DNA of 64,000 nucleotides from a virus: positions 1 to 64,000 of IMG/VR virus record IMGVR_UViG_3300042938_002038; one strand, 5' to 3'. The notes under the pieces are model-generated. The model worked only from the letters and a program-made list of their open reading frames with translations. It was not told where the DNA came from and searched no databases. The translations under genes and the position numbers were made by a program. Positions 53,301 through 63,305 of this stretch are shown one piece after another (position 1 is the first letter of the stretch; each line of letters starts with the position of its first letter).

Positions 53301-53695
53301 CCAATGGACAACAAGTGGTGGATATTACTTCTGGTGCAAATGGTTATGTAGTCTTTGCAAATTCAACTTATCTAAAGCTTACCGGCGTTTCTAATAACCT
53401 TTCATTCGCTGTGGGGAATTATATAAATAATAACTTAGGGGCTAATGCACAAGTCACCGCTGTTTATCCTGTTCTACTTCTTTCAGGTGTTTACGGAACA
53501 AGTGCATTTACCGCAAGTTCAGTTGATATCGTGGGAAGTAATTCTGCAGCACGTGGGCAAGCAACTGATAGTTCATTGATTACATATCCACAACTGGTGA
53601 AAAATAGCGGAGAAGTCATGTATCTTGAAAACGTAGCACCTATTACTAAAACACCAGACTCACAAGAACAATTTAAAATTGTTATAAAGTTCTAG
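50333..53695 (+). CDS. gp8: baseplate wedge protein, gp8-like with long beta extension
   Basis: 1120 residues, much longer than T4 gp8 (334). N-terminal gp8 region: DVANSFIDDVKNNKNTYYTF, MGHPAPWSTEPTAPAANDSV, RYDWTNNTVYAKYDRNDSAL, VYKVIDNSSNGYSTVKPSLI and FQTGDGYIWKYMYSVDPTSN (about 9-165). The rest is Asn/Thr/Ser/Gly-rich repeats of the type GxVxxYxNxTxLxLxxVxGTF (for example VVAYSNSTYLELKNVRGTFS), and the gp8-like end returns at ITYPQLVKNSGEVMYLENVA, PITKTPDSQEQFKIVIKF. The inserted repeats probably form a peripheral extension of the wedge. Confidence 0.85.
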   Translation: MAILTTKHSVDVANSFIDDVKNNKNTYYTFMGHPAPWSTEPTAPAANDSVNQVEQSIYNDLVIGKLIGNTDVSHVIPRYDWTNNTVYAKYDRNDSALFAKQFYVMTDSYEVYKVIDNSSNGYSTVKPSLISTLGTFQTGDGYIWKYMYSVDPTSNTKFTSADYIPVATNTSVSSNAVGGTIDTIFVSNAGLNYNTYQNGYIFNYVSSSEIQLPNTATISNTTTSTVNDFYSGASIYLKSGYGAGQIRTINSYAGATRLVTVSEPFDTYAKIDLSDTQGTIQATQIATQTIDSINPLYAKGYFSVGDVVVQVNNGVTGTVASYNGTTLRVIRNNLAVNFSTAFPIRNTNNDGTLKPSRVSTTAGSNTVTAFQATFNANSSVNSTADSISLGANQYFIDGDYVYYQVASGNTTVSGLTANTYYFIVGSNATHIKLSATAGGTACNITASATSESGHILYAPLSSSYAINDYIRVGTNANNNVRRITSVGTTTAAAESGFDTTTIADVHYSLTNIIMPANVSPTTATGTVSNVNLNSVRLNVSAASLPGKTLIIGESVKMVDSSNVAQGPIGVVAYANSSQVILGGVSGTWALGNYIFGMSSLQRHYIDLAVSSPNIVISNPVGIFEAGQKIVFSGNGSGNAVATAISAIPNSLTEFVISPRVTITGDGTGAQAYAVVNTASGSANTIQRFVMVNPGSAYTNASVIVTDGSGSGGSGALATPSIAPVKGHGFDAVEELGGKYVGIYTKFDTLENDSFSYPSHGSYRTVGILVNPTFQDVIVDLDSFDRVKFTITGASGSYTVNEVVINANASISTGSANLYTNATGVVAYSNSTYLELKNVRGTFSTTSNTANRLYGISSGVFSTPVSFANAAFVANSTFTQDTITGNVKTVITNTRLRLNEVAGRLSTNATISQASSNAYANVTAIYTSNGQKNASTNYGRYFNQTLRLTINSNTGSFQSGEVVSQGNAVGYLMSSVYEKDLLISGVTGSFANGQQVVDITSGANGYVVFANSTYLKLTGVSNNLSFAVGNYINNNLGANAQVTAVYPVLLLSGVYGTSAFTASSVDIVGSNSAARGQATDSSLITYPQLVKNSGEVMYLENVAPITKTPDSQEQFKIVIKF

Positions 53696-53703
53696 AGGAT
53701 TAA

Positions 53704-56700
53704 ATGACACTTCAAATAGATCTTTCCCGTAAGCCATATTTCGATGATTTTGACGAAGAAAAGAATTTTTATAGAGTTCTTTATCGTCCTTCCACTGCTG
53801 TTCAAACCAGAGAACTAAATCAAACACAGAGTATATTACAAGACCAGCTAGATAAATTCGGTCGTTCCATTTATAAAGATGGATCGGTTGTTGAAGGTTG
53901 CTCATTTACATTTGATAATAATTACTTCTATGTAAAGATTCAAGATAGATTTGCAAACGGATCTGTCATTGAATCCATTAGTGATTTAATCGGATCATAT
54001 GTGCGTTCTGGTAATAGCAGTAGCTATCTGGAAGCAATCATAGTAAATACAGCTGCAGGTTTGGAAGCACTTACACCAAACTATAATACACTTTATCTTA
54101 AGTATTTAAACTCATACGTATATTCAAATGGATCCATTAAATCTGAATATTCAAATAATGATGTGCTTGAGATATTTTCCTCTGCAAATGTAGCGATTGC
54201 AAATGCAACCGTAGCAAATACCACCAATTCTACTGGTCGTGGTTATGCTATGACAACATCAGAAGGTGTGATCTTCAAGAATGGATTCTTTGTCAGAGTA
54301 GCACCACAAACTCTTGTTATTTCAAAATACAACAATATCCCTAGTGATGTGTCTGTAGGATTTGATCTAGAACAAGATATTATCACAGCCGAAACAGACC
54401 CAAGTCTTGTTGATAATGCTGCTGGTTCACCAAATGAAGATGCACCTGGCGCCCATCGTCTGAAACTTGTTCCTTATCTTTCCATTAGAGCTGCTTCCGA
54501 TATTTCAAATACCGCAACATTCTTCTCTCTAGTTGACTTCAAGAGTGGTCTACCTGTAACAATTCGTACAGATCCACAATATTCTGCACTAGGTAAGGAA
54601 TTAGCTAGAAGAACATATGAAACAAATGGTGATTATGTTATCAATCCATTTATTCTTACCGTAGAGAATAAAAGTTCTACCGATGCAAATAATACCTCAT
54701 ATCTAAATCTGGTAAGTTCACCAGGTATTGGTTATGTCAAGGGAAATAGAGTAGAATTTCTCAATAAGAATGTCACTGACATTAGAAAGGGGCTAAACAC
54801 CTCAACCATTGCAGCACAACAAATTACTGCAAACTTTGGTTACTATATTAACGTTGATGAATATTGTGGTGATTTCAATAATGATCTGATTGATCAAGTA
54901 GAATTACATTCAATTGCTAAGACCTCAATTTCAAATAGAACATTCCTAAGCACTGGTTATTCTTCTACATCTAAGATTGGTACTGCATCAGTTCGTGGTT
55001 TTGCATATGATGATGGCACTCCCGGAACACCACGTGGTAAGTACAGACTATATCTATTCAATATTTCAATGAACTCAGGCTTCAATTTCTCTGATGTTCG
55101 AAGTGTGATTCGTTATAGTTCTGGTGTCAAAGCCATGGCAGACTTGGTTCTTGATTACAATGGAACCTTGCAAGCCTATACTGCAACCATTCAAGATAAT
55201 GCAAACGAAATCATGATCCATCCTTTTGGTCAAAAGGCCATTAAGTCCGATGGATTTGCTAATGTTCAGTATATCTATAGAAATAGTTCGAATCAACAGT
55301 TCAATACCTCTGGTAGTATGACAATTTCTGTCACTACAGCAGGCACCGGTTCAGAAAGTTTTTACTATCAAGGATCACTATCATCTGTTGCGGAAGAATC
55401 ATTTGTTATAATTCCAACACAGACTAGAATTTCATCTGCAAATCTTTCTGGTACTGTTGCAATATCCTCAACAAGTGCCAACGTTGTGGGCACAAGCACT
55501 ACATTTGCCACAGACTTCGTTGTCGGTGAATATATCAATGCTAATACTGAAACAAGAAGAATTAATTCTATTGTCAATAATACTCTAATTGTTGTTGACT
55601 CTGTATTCTCTGCAACTGGTTCTGGTAAGGCTTACTATAAGGAATTCCCAGCTGGCGTTCCAATTAATTTCGGCACTAGTGGTAGAACTATCTCCATTTC
55701 TGGTAATTCTGCCACTCTTACACTAAATCACAACATTAATGCCACAATGCAATGCACCGTGTATTATGATGTAAAGCGCTCAGAAACCAAACCAATCGGC
55801 AAGGTTATTCAAAGAGATACTCATATTGCTATCTATACAGGTAATAATGCCGGTGGTACTACTGGTCCATGGTGCTTGGGTATCCCAGACGTTTATAAAT
55901 TAAAACATGTTTATGTTGGCACAACAAAAGCAAATACAAATCCAGATATGCTTATTGACTTTGATCTAGACAATGGTCAAAAAGATTCATATTATGGTCT
56001 AGGCTATATTTCATCCAAGAAACCATTGGCAAATAATCAGTGGCTACTTGTTGTTGTTGACAACTTTACACAAGATATCACTCAGGGTAAAGGTTTCTTC
56101 ACAGCAAATTCATACCCAATTGATGATGTCAATACTGCAAATACCCAAACCATCACTACTGCAACAATTCCAGTTTACAATTCTGTTGTGACCGGTAAAA
56201 CATATGATCTCAGAGATTCACTAGATTTCAGACCATATGCTACAAATACTGCCGTTGCAAATGCCATCTCAAATACTGCTGCAACTGTAAATCCTGCCAC
56301 CGCAGCCGCAACTATATTTGCGGTTGATCCTGTGAATGGTTCTTATCTACCTTCACCAGATTTACCTTATCAGTCAACAATTCAATACTATCTACCTAGA
56401 AAAGACAGAGTATCTCTCACCACCGGTGGTGATATTTTAGTGACCGAAGGTATTTCTGCTCAAAGACCTATAGCACCTCTTGAAGTGCCAGATACCATGA
56501 CTATTGGTATTGTAGATGTTCCTGCCTATCCTACATTGACTCCTGCTGATGCTGCAGCTGCTAGTCGTTATGATTATGCCGTGCAGTCGTCTATTCAACA
56601 AATCAAACGCTATACAATGAGTGATATTGGCAAGCTTGCCAATAGAATTGATCGTCTAGAATACTATACTTCACTCTCACTTGTAGAGCAAGGCGCTAGT

Positions 56701-58068
56701 GCACTTCTTGTAAGATCAAGCACAACTGGTCTAAATCGTTTCAAGAACGGTATTCTAGTTGATCCATTCAAAGATCATACTATCGGCAATACCAATAATC
56801 CATTATATCGTATTGCAATTGATTCTACCAGAGGTGAAGCAAGACCGCTATTCTCTCAAGGTTTTGTGAATCTGTATTATGATGATTCGTTGTCAACAAA
56901 TACCACAAAGACTGGTGATATTATTACACTTGAGTACACTTCAGTTGTAAATCAAAGCCAGAATTTTGCTTCAAAACCAGTAAATCCAGCACTCGGCAAT
57001 CAATATCACTTCAGTGGCACTATGACTTTGGATCCTCCTGGTGCTATCAGCGTGGATATTACCAAGGCACCAGATGTTATTGGTGATTTGGATCTTTCTT
57101 CCAATTGGGTAAATATGCAGAGATATATCTCTGCTGTTTATGGATCACAATGGAGCAATTGGACTAATACTCTAACCCCTGCTCAACAATCTGCTCTTAC
57201 CTCTTCATCATTTTCTAATCAAGTGGTGACCACAAATGTTCAGCAGTCTCAGAATTATGGGCGTGATATACAAGTTCAGAATACCCAGAGCTTGGTCACA
57301 AATGGCAATTATGTCACAAATGTAAGCACACTTTCGTACATTCAAGCAATCCCAGTGTTCTTCAAAGCTAGTGGTATGAAGCCACGCACAACGCTCTATG
57401 CATATTTCAACAATATTCCGGTCACACAATATTGCTATCCAATGACCGTATATACCGGAACCGTTACAACCTCTGGTGGTTATAAAAAGACCGATGATGG
57501 GCGCTTTGTATTTACTGATAAGAACTCTGTAAATTATGCTTATAGTAGTCTATTTGGAACAACATATCCTGCAAATCAAGCACTAAAAGCGGATGATTAT
57601 GGCAATGTTTATGGTATATTCTTTATTCCGGATGCTACATTCAGAACTGGTGAACTTGAATTTGTTTTGACTGATGTTTCGGATCTTTCAAATATCATCA
57701 ATTCCTCAACCGTTTCTAGAGATACATTCTTTGCAACAAACTTATTTGTACAGACAACCACAAATAGTCAAATTAGAAACCCAACGATAAATACATCAGA
57801 ACAAACAAATCAAAACTCACTAAATCAAAATACCAATACACCACCATCAAACGATCCGGTTTCCGCTACTGCACCGCCACAATATATCACATCAGAACAA
57901 TACAATGGTGCTGATGGTGGTTGGGTCACAATAGAAACACCAGTTTTGAATGTGAGTGACACTTCACAACAATATACCGGCAGTGGTGGTGGATATGCAA
58001 CATACTCAGTATATGCAAATTATAGTGGTAATCAAGATTTAAGTTCCTATCAGGGTGGTGCTAATTAA
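53704..58068 (+). CDS. DUF4815-containing baseplate/tail fibre protein
   Basis: 1454 residues, the largest gene here. The N-terminus MTLQIDLSRKPYFDDFDEEK, NFYRVLYRPSTAVQTRELNQ, TQSILQDQLDKFGRSIYKDG is a clear DUF4815 start, conserved in T4-like marine phages downstream of gp8 in the place of T4 gp9/gp10. Following parts include DLRDSLDFRPYATNT, RYTMSDIGKLANRIDRLEYY (a helical neck at about 980) and a C-terminal SGMKPRTTLYAYFNNIPVTQ, a domain I recall as typical of these proteins. The last 80 residues are Asn/Gln/Ser/Gly-rich. Probably the wedge-periphery protein to which fibres attach. Confidence 0.85.
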   Translation: MTLQIDLSRKPYFDDFDEEKNFYRVLYRPSTAVQTRELNQTQSILQDQLDKFGRSIYKDGSVVEGCSFTFDNNYFYVKIQDRFANGSVIESISDLIGSYVRSGNSSSYLEAIIVNTAAGLEALTPNYNTLYLKYLNSYVYSNGSIKSEYSNNDVLEIFSSANVAIANATVANTTNSTGRGYAMTTSEGVIFKNGFFVRVAPQTLVISKYNNIPSDVSVGFDLEQDIITAETDPSLVDNAAGSPNEDAPGAHRLKLVPYLSIRAASDISNTATFFSLVDFKSGLPVTIRTDPQYSALGKELARRTYETNGDYVINPFILTVENKSSTDANNTSYLNLVSSPGIGYVKGNRVEFLNKNVTDIRKGLNTSTIAAQQITANFGYYINVDEYCGDFNNDLIDQVELHSIAKTSISNRTFLSTGYSSTSKIGTASVRGFAYDDGTPGTPRGKYRLYLFNISMNSGFNFSDVRSVIRYSSGVKAMADLVLDYNGTLQAYTATIQDNANEIMIHPFGQKAIKSDGFANVQYIYRNSSNQQFNTSGSMTISVTTAGTGSESFYYQGSLSSVAEESFVIIPTQTRISSANLSGTVAISSTSANVVGTSTTFATDFVVGEYINANTETRRINSIVNNTLIVVDSVFSATGSGKAYYKEFPAGVPINFGTSGRTISISGNSATLTLNHNINATMQCTVYYDVKRSETKPIGKVIQRDTHIAIYTGNNAGGTTGPWCLGIPDVYKLKHVYVGTTKANTNPDMLIDFDLDNGQKDSYYGLGYISSKKPLANNQWLLVVVDNFTQDITQGKGFFTANSYPIDDVNTANTQTITTATIPVYNSVVTGKTYDLRDSLDFRPYATNTAVANAISNTAATVNPATAAATIFAVDPVNGSYLPSPDLPYQSTIQYYLPRKDRVSLTTGGDILVTEGISAQRPIAPLEVPDTMTIGIVDVPAYPTLTPADAAAASRYDYAVQSSIQQIKRYTMSDIGKLANRIDRLEYYTSLSLVEQGASALLVRSSTTGLNRFKNGILVDPFKDHTIGNTNNPLYRIAIDSTRGEARPLFSQGFVNLYYDDSLSTNTTKTGDIITLEYTSVVNQSQNFASKPVNPALGNQYHFSGTMTLDPPGAISVDITKAPDVIGDLDLSSNWVNMQRYISAVYGSQWSNWTNTLTPAQQSALTSSSFSNQVVTTNVQQSQNYGRDIQVQNTQSLVTNGNYVTNVSTLSYIQAIPVFFKASGMKPRTTLYAYFNNIPVTQYCYPMTVYTGTVTTSGGYKKTDDGRFVFTDKNSVNYAYSSLFGTTYPANQALKADDYGNVYGIFFIPDATFRTGELEFVLTDVSDLSNIINSSTVSRDTFFATNLFVQTTTNSQIRNPTINTSEQTNQNSLNQNTNTPPSNDPVSATAPPQYITSEQYNGADGGWVTIETPVLNVSDTSQQYTGSGGGYATYSVYANYSGNQDLSSYQGGAN

Positions 58069-58096
58069 TGAAAAACAATAAGGGTCTATAAACTAA

Positions 58097-60883
58097 ATGA
58101 ATCCTATAGCTCAAACTTTTATAGTCTCCGAGCCGGAAAATGGCGTTGATGCAGTATTTGTCACAGCTGTTGATCTATTCTTCAGAAAAAAGTCATCAAA
58201 TTATGGCATAGAATTGCAGATCAGAGAAACACAGAATGGGGTGCCTACCAAAAGAGTCATCCCATATGCCTCAAAGGTATTGCAACCAAGTCAGATCAAT
58301 ATTTCTGGAACTGCTGCAACCGCTACCAAGTTTACATTTGATACTCCTGTAGTACTAAGAACAAATGTGCAATATGCAATTACAGTTTCACCAGTAGGTG
58401 GCGATCCAAATTATGATATATGGATCGCTGAACTTGGTGCAAATGACGTTGCCAATCCAACTGTTCCAATTTACAAGAATAATCAGCTTGGTTCTTTGTT
58501 TGTTTCTTCAAATGATTTAAACTTTATCCAAAGACCTACGGAAAATATAAAGTATACCTTATACACAGCTCAATTTAGCCAGACTAGTGGTAATGCTGTA
58601 TTCCGAAATGCAAATAATGATTTCTTCCGTGTTCGTGATATCATTGGAACATTTAGACCTGGTGAACAAATCATGGTCTCAAATGGATGGCTAGAACTTG
58701 CTGCATTGAATCTATCCGGTGCAAACGTATTTACAATCGGTGAAACCCTTTATCAAACTTCAAGTGGTTCTTCACCAAACACAGCCACCGGTAAAGTTTA
58801 TTTTGCTAATACAACTGTTGTAAAAGTTTCAAATCTAGATGGTGCATTTGTCTCCACTGGTAATACCACTGTGGTCGGTGCCACTTCTAGCAAAACTTCT
58901 GTAATTACAGCAGCATACCAAAATGTCATCACGACATCTGCAACAAATGTGATTACAGTTCCGGATCCAAGTTACTCTGAGTTTGCAAATGGCAACTACA
59001 TTGCCGTATTTACCGCTTCAACTGCAAATGCTCAAATTTTACAAATCACAGCAAACAGCACCGTATCTAGAACTTTGACATTATCTGCTAATGTAAACTT
59101 TACAGATTCAGCAGCCAGAATCACTGCGGTTTATGCAAATGCTAATTTGCATGGATATCTGGCTTCTCAGACTCGTTCTTATCCTGAATCTACATTTGTA
59201 ATCGGTGGTGTAAACTCAAATACGACTGTAAACTTTGCAAATACATCTGGTAAACAACTTATCGGTAGAGATTCTGGTGCTTCCGCATATATTATTTCTC
59301 TAGTGGATATGTATTTTGATTCCGTAACTTCACAATTCACGGAAGCAAAACCAAGATTCACTGATACAAATTGGGCTTTCCAAGGTATTTCAAATACTAA
59401 AAGTGTGGATGCATCATATAACACAGTGCGCCAAGATGTGCCATATGAATTTAATGATCAACAAAGAATGCTTATGTCCAGAAGTAATGAGCTTAAGGCA
59501 TCACTTGCCGTTGGTGGCACCAGTGGTGCAAGTTCATTTAAGATTAGATCTGATTTGACTACAGCAAACAATAAAAGCTCACCTTATATTGATACAATTA
59601 GAAATCAAGCTGTATTTACACACAACATGATTTTCCCTGAAGTATTCCTAAATGGTACAGCGCTTAATATTGCCAATCTGACTGGTTATTTTGCATTAGG
59701 TGATACCGTTTGGCAGGCAAATGCCACAACAAATACCACTGGCACAGTTGTTATGTCTAATAGCACATTCATTGCGGTAAGTAATTTGGCAAGTAGCAAT
59801 ACAATGCACATTGCAGGATTTAATGTTGGTTCAAATATAACCTCTACAAATATCACAGCAAATGGTGTTGCAAATGTCTCAGCAATTAGAGTTTATAATG
59901 AGGCTTCATTTCCTGCAGCGGATCAATCCCGCTATATTTCCAAGAATGTAGTACTTGCAGATAAGCAAGACTCTGAAGATCTTATTTGCTATCTCACTGC
60001 ATATAGACCACAAGAGACAAATCTATTAGTTTACGGGCAATTTAGTTCTGCGGATGATGCGGAATCACTTGGATCCAAGCATTGGTCTAGACTTCAAGAG
60101 AATACTATTTCAGTTGGTTTGTACAGCAGTCTAGTAAATAGAGATGATTATGTTGAATTAGCATATGATTTACCTACTTCTATTCAACTTCAAAATAACA
60201 ATGTCTCCACAAATACCACTTCTGCAACTGTAAATTTTGTCGGCACAGCAGATAATTCCGGAATCAAACCAGGTAATTTTGTCTACATTAGAGATTTGAG
60301 TTATGGTGTAACAGGCGTAAGTATTGCAGCCGCAGGTTCTGGATATGCAACTGGTGATCAAGTAAGAATAGATGGTGGTGTTCCCGGCATTCTAAACGCC
60401 AATGCAGTTCTAAGTGTTGTTGCAAATCCAACTGGCAATGTGGTTGGATTGTCTGTAATCTCCAAGGGTAGTTATCCAAATAACCAGGTGCTATCTGCAA
60501 ATGCCACAGCAAATGTAACTGGTTCTGGAACAGGACTTACCCTAGGTGTGAGTGCACTTCAATTTGAACAATCAACAAAATTCAATGTGCGTAGAGTTAT
60601 TGCAACTCCAAATACATCTTCAATTGTGCTAAATTCAAATAATTCTTTCATAACTGGTAATTCAACTGTTGGCGCTGGAGCCATTGGTTTAATTCCAGAT
60701 TTAGAAACTCAATATGGTGCATTTAAATATGCAAATAATGAAGGTATTATTAGATATACAACCTCAACTGATCAGGTGTTTGATAGCTACAAAACCTTTG
60801 CTGTAAAGATTGTTCTTGTTTCTAATAATTCTTACATCGTACCAAGACTCAATGATATGAGAGCAATAGCACTGCAGGTATAA
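58097..60883 (+). CDS. large virion structural protein downstream of DUF4815 protein
   Basis: 928 residues. The start MNPIAQTFIVSEPENGVDAV, FVTAVDLFFRKKSSNYGIEL, QIRETQNGVPTKRVIPYASK (1-65) looks like the second half of the DUF4815-type protein of other phages, where the P-x-A-Q-T-F segment continues in the same polypeptide. Here it is a separate gene 28 bases downstream. The middle is repetitive beta sequence; the C-terminus has CYLTAYRPQETNLLVYGQFS, LDLETQYGAFKYANNEGIIR-like segments and VPRLNDMRAIALQV. Likely wedge or fibre-attachment protein. Overlaps the next gene by one base. Confidence 0.75.
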   Translation: MNPIAQTFIVSEPENGVDAVFVTAVDLFFRKKSSNYGIELQIRETQNGVPTKRVIPYASKVLQPSQINISGTAATATKFTFDTPVVLRTNVQYAITVSPVGGDPNYDIWIAELGANDVANPTVPIYKNNQLGSLFVSSNDLNFIQRPTENIKYTLYTAQFSQTSGNAVFRNANNDFFRVRDIIGTFRPGEQIMVSNGWLELAALNLSGANVFTIGETLYQTSSGSSPNTATGKVYFANTTVVKVSNLDGAFVSTGNTTVVGATSSKTSVITAAYQNVITTSATNVITVPDPSYSEFANGNYIAVFTASTANAQILQITANSTVSRTLTLSANVNFTDSAARITAVYANANLHGYLASQTRSYPESTFVIGGVNSNTTVNFANTSGKQLIGRDSGASAYIISLVDMYFDSVTSQFTEAKPRFTDTNWAFQGISNTKSVDASYNTVRQDVPYEFNDQQRMLMSRSNELKASLAVGGTSGASSFKIRSDLTTANNKSSPYIDTIRNQAVFTHNMIFPEVFLNGTALNIANLTGYFALGDTVWQANATTNTTGTVVMSNSTFIAVSNLASSNTMHIAGFNVGSNITSTNITANGVANVSAIRVYNEASFPAADQSRYISKNVVLADKQDSEDLICYLTAYRPQETNLLVYGQFSSADDAESLGSKHWSRLQENTISVGLYSSLVNRDDYVELAYDLPTSIQLQNNNVSTNTTSATVNFVGTADNSGIKPGNFVYIRDLSYGVTGVSIAAAGSGYATGDQVRIDGGVPGILNANAVLSVVANPTGNVVGLSVISKGSYPNNQVLSANATANVTGSGTGLTLGVSALQFEQSTKFNVRRVIATPNTSSIVLNSNNSFITGNSTVGAGAIGLIPDLETQYGAFKYANNEGIIRYTTSTDQVFDSYKTFAVKIVLVSNNSYIVPRLNDMRAIALQV

Positions 60884-61092
60884 TGGAAAATTTAAAAGTA
60901 AAAGATAATAGAAGTCTAGTACGACAAAAAGCTTCTAGTGCAATATTGACGGTTGATAATCAAAGCCTCCTGCGCTATAGGGAGGAAAGATCCAGAGCCA
61001 ATAAATTAAATAATGTGCACGAAGAAAATATTAAACTTAAGAATGAATTAGATGAGATTAAATCTCTAATCCAAGGATTATTAACTAGATGA
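60883..61092 (+). CDS. small coiled-coil protein
   Basis: 69 residues: RSLVRQKASSAILTVDNQSL, LRYREERSRANKLNNVHEEN and IKLKNELDEIKSLIQGLLTR. The second half is a heptad-like coiled coil. Similar small proteins (A-x-L-N/T-x-D ... L-x-x-Y-x-x-x-R ... coil) lie beside tail fibre genes in T4-like cyanophages. One- and four-base overlaps with its neighbours indicate coupling. Possibly a fibre assembly or trimerisation factor, by position only. Confidence 0.7.
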   Translation: MENLKVKDNRSLVRQKASSAILTVDNQSLLRYREERSRANKLNNVHEENIKLKNELDEIKSLIQGLLTR

Positions 61093-62930
61093 TAACTGTT
61101 TCACAGGTAATTAATACTCAGAGCTTTGGTGTTTGGCTTGAAAGAACAAATCAAGTCATCAGCATCATTTCGCAAAATACTGTCACAACAGATTCAAGTA
61201 CCGGTGGTTCACTTACCACTGGTAATTCTTATGTCAATGGCTACTTTGGTGCAAATTATGTTACCGTAAATACCGCCATTCGAGGTGGTAATCTTACTAC
61301 CAGCGCCACACTTTCTATTAGTTCAAATGCAACTTTTAGTGGTGCAGTCAATACTGCAGGTCTTGTAAGTGCACTTAGTGGGATCAACATAACCGGATCC
61401 GCAAACGTAAGCTCAGTACTAAATGTTGGTTCAAATGTTTCGGTGAATACCACACAAATAGGCATAGGTAATTCTACGGTAAATTCTGCTATCACAGCTG
61501 CTCAAATGGTGGTGGCAAACTCTACCAATACCGCAACATTGAATCCAATAAGTTTGACCATTGGTACCACCGTAGTAAACACCTCTACTGTGGCTGTTGG
61601 AACATCAACTGTAAATTCTAGCTTGGTAAATACGGCCGCTATCAATATTACGGGTCAAGTAAATGCTGCAACTTTGTTTGTTTCCACATCAGCAAATGTA
61701 GGATCAAATGTTCAGCTCACTACAAGTCAATTGGCAATTGGTAATTCAACCGTAAATGCTATAGCAAATTCTACCACAATAAGATTAGCAAATTCTACAA
61801 ATACCGTTACCTTAACCCCTGTCAGCATTACATTAGGCACAACTGTTGTAAACACAACCGCACTTGCTTTGGGATCATCATTCACAGCAAATAGTACTAG
61901 AGTTGTTCTTGCCACTACTGCTGGTTTACAGGTGAACGGATCAATCGGTACCGCTGGGCAATTCTTGCTCTCTAATGGCACAACTGCTTATTGGTCTACG
62001 GTCACCACAGGATCTGTTACTTCTGTCGCCTCTGGTTCTGGTTTGACTGGTGGTCCAATCACATCAACTGGCACAATTTCAGTCCTTGCAAATTCTGGTA
62101 TAATTGCAAATACCACTGGTATATTTGTAAATCCAAATACTGGTATAGTAGTAAATACCGCTGGTGTTTTTGTAAATGCAACTTATATTGGCACTCTCTC
62201 TGCTAATAATGCAACTTATCTGAATGGTCAATTAGCATCTTACTATACAAATGCCACAAATATTACCACAGGCACATTAAATACCGCTAGACTTCCTGCG
62301 ACTGTAAATGTTGCAACTCTTCTGAATGTCGGTGCAAATGTAAATATCAATACATCCACCATATTTGTCGGCAATTCTTCCACAAATGTTATTGCTAATT
62401 CTTCCGCTCTTACTATTGGCGCAACATCTGTCAATAGCACAATGGTTAATTCCGGATCCGTAAATACCAATCTGCTTGCCGTATCAGGGAATGCCACATT
62501 TGCTAGCAATGTCAGTCTGACTTCTGGTTTACTTGTCGTTACAAATAATGCTACATTCTCTTCAAATGTTTCGGTTGCAAAAGTCCTTCTGGTTAATAAT
62601 TCGCACTATTCTTCAAATGCTTATACTTTCAATAATTCAACTGCACGTGCTGTAGTTGATGTATTTGATACCGCAACTTATAGATCAGCTGAATATTTGA
62701 TCCAGGTCACAGATTCTACAACAACCCCAAGGTCTTATCAGATAACTAAAATGACAGTTGTTCATGATAATACCACACCTTACTCAACCGAATATAGCAA
62801 TATCTACACAAATATTCCAATGGGAAATTTTGATGTAAATATTGACACCGCAAATAATTTTCAATTGAGATTTACACCTACAACTGCAAATTCTGTGGTC
62901 AAACTTTCTAGAAATTCAATTGTGGTTTAA
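61089..62930 (+). CDS. tail fibre-like protein
   Basis: 613 residues. N-terminal adapter VSQVINTQSFGVWLERTNQV (3-22), typical of fibres that attach to a T4-like baseplate. A long series of beta repeats rich in Asn/Thr/Ser/Val follows (VGSNVSVNTTQIGIGNSTVN and variants at about 35-residue spacing). SVTSVASGSGLTGGPITSTG (about 310) is a common hinge in phage fibres. The C-terminal 110 residues (ARAVVDVFDTATYRSAEYLI, QVTDSTTTPRSYQITKMTVV ...) form a distinct beta domain. Likely a trimeric fibre; receptor unknown. Confidence 0.8.
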   Translation: MITVSQVINTQSFGVWLERTNQVISIISQNTVTTDSSTGGSLTTGNSYVNGYFGANYVTVNTAIRGGNLTTSATLSISSNATFSGAVNTAGLVSALSGINITGSANVSSVLNVGSNVSVNTTQIGIGNSTVNSAITAAQMVVANSTNTATLNPISLTIGTTVVNTSTVAVGTSTVNSSLVNTAAINITGQVNAATLFVSTSANVGSNVQLTTSQLAIGNSTVNAIANSTTIRLANSTNTVTLTPVSITLGTTVVNTTALALGSSFTANSTRVVLATTAGLQVNGSIGTAGQFLLSNGTTAYWSTVTTGSVTSVASGSGLTGGPITSTGTISVLANSGIIANTTGIFVNPNTGIVVNTAGVFVNATYIGTLSANNATYLNGQLASYYTNATNITTGTLNTARLPATVNVATLLNVGANVNINTSTIFVGNSSTNVIANSSALTIGATSVNSTMVNSGSVNTNLLAVSGNATFASNVSLTSGLLVVTNNATFSSNVSVAKVLLVNNSHYSSNAYTFNNSTARAVVDVFDTATYRSAEYLIQVTDSTTTPRSYQITKMTVVHDNTTPYSTEYSNIYTNIPMGNFDVNIDTANNFQLRFTPTTANSVVKLSRNSIVV

Positions 62931-62942
62931 TGGAGAAAAACA

Positions 62943-63266
62943 ATGGCTGTAAAAACTAATATAGTCATAGATCAGGGCACTGATTTCAACTCATCATTTA
63001 CTTTTACCGATGAATCGGATGAGCCCATTGATTTTTCTATATACACCGCAAACTCACAATTAAGAAAAACCTATACATCTAGCATTTCTTATACCTTTCA
63101 AACTAGTTTAACTAATAATGGCATTATAATTTTATCGATGAATGCAGCCACAACATCCAATCTTTCTCCAGGAAGATATGTCTATGATTTAGAAGTTGAA
63201 GCCGCAGGTGTCAGATCCAGATTAGTAGAAGGTGTTGTAACGGTGACACCACAAGTCACTAGATGA
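62943..63266 (+). CDS. conserved small tail-associated protein, Ig/BppU-like
   Basis: 107 residues: NIVIDQGTDFNSSFTFTDES, DEPIDFSIYTANSQLRKTYT, SSISYTFQT and GRYVYDLEVEAAGVRSRLVE ending GVVTVTPQVTR. The order (I-D-Q-G-x-x-F ... P-x-D-F/L-x-x-Y-x-A-x-x-Q-x-R-K ... L-x-x-G-x-Y-x-Y-D-x-E ... R-x-x-E-G-x-x-x-V-x-P-x-V-T-R) is a small all-beta family common in phage tail clusters, similar to the N-terminal domain of baseplate BppU proteins. Ribosome site GGAG. Probably links or decorates fibres. Confidence 0.8.
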   Translation: MAVKTNIVIDQGTDFNSSFTFTDESDEPIDFSIYTANSQLRKTYTSSISYTFQTSLTNNGIIILSMNAATTSNLSPGRYVYDLEVEAAGVRSRLVEGVVTVTPQVTR

Positions 63267-63278
63267 TTTTGTTTTTTT

Positions 63279-63286
63279 AATAAATA
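63279..63286 (+). promoter_or_regulatory. candidate late promoter (AATAAATA)
   Basis: AATAAATA 20 bases before the fibre gene ATG at 63306, in the 39-base gap after the gene at 62943. Same variant and spacing as before the endonuclease at 357. Confidence 0.4.
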
Positions 63287-63305
63287 AAAATAAAAGGGTT
63301 TTTAA

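Noticed and set aside
61256-62509. Several minus-strand frames opposite the tail fibre genes
   Set aside because: Regular shadows of Asn/Thr/Val-rich repeats (for example reading T-V-E-L-P). No start signals, and all lie wholly inside long plus-strand genes.
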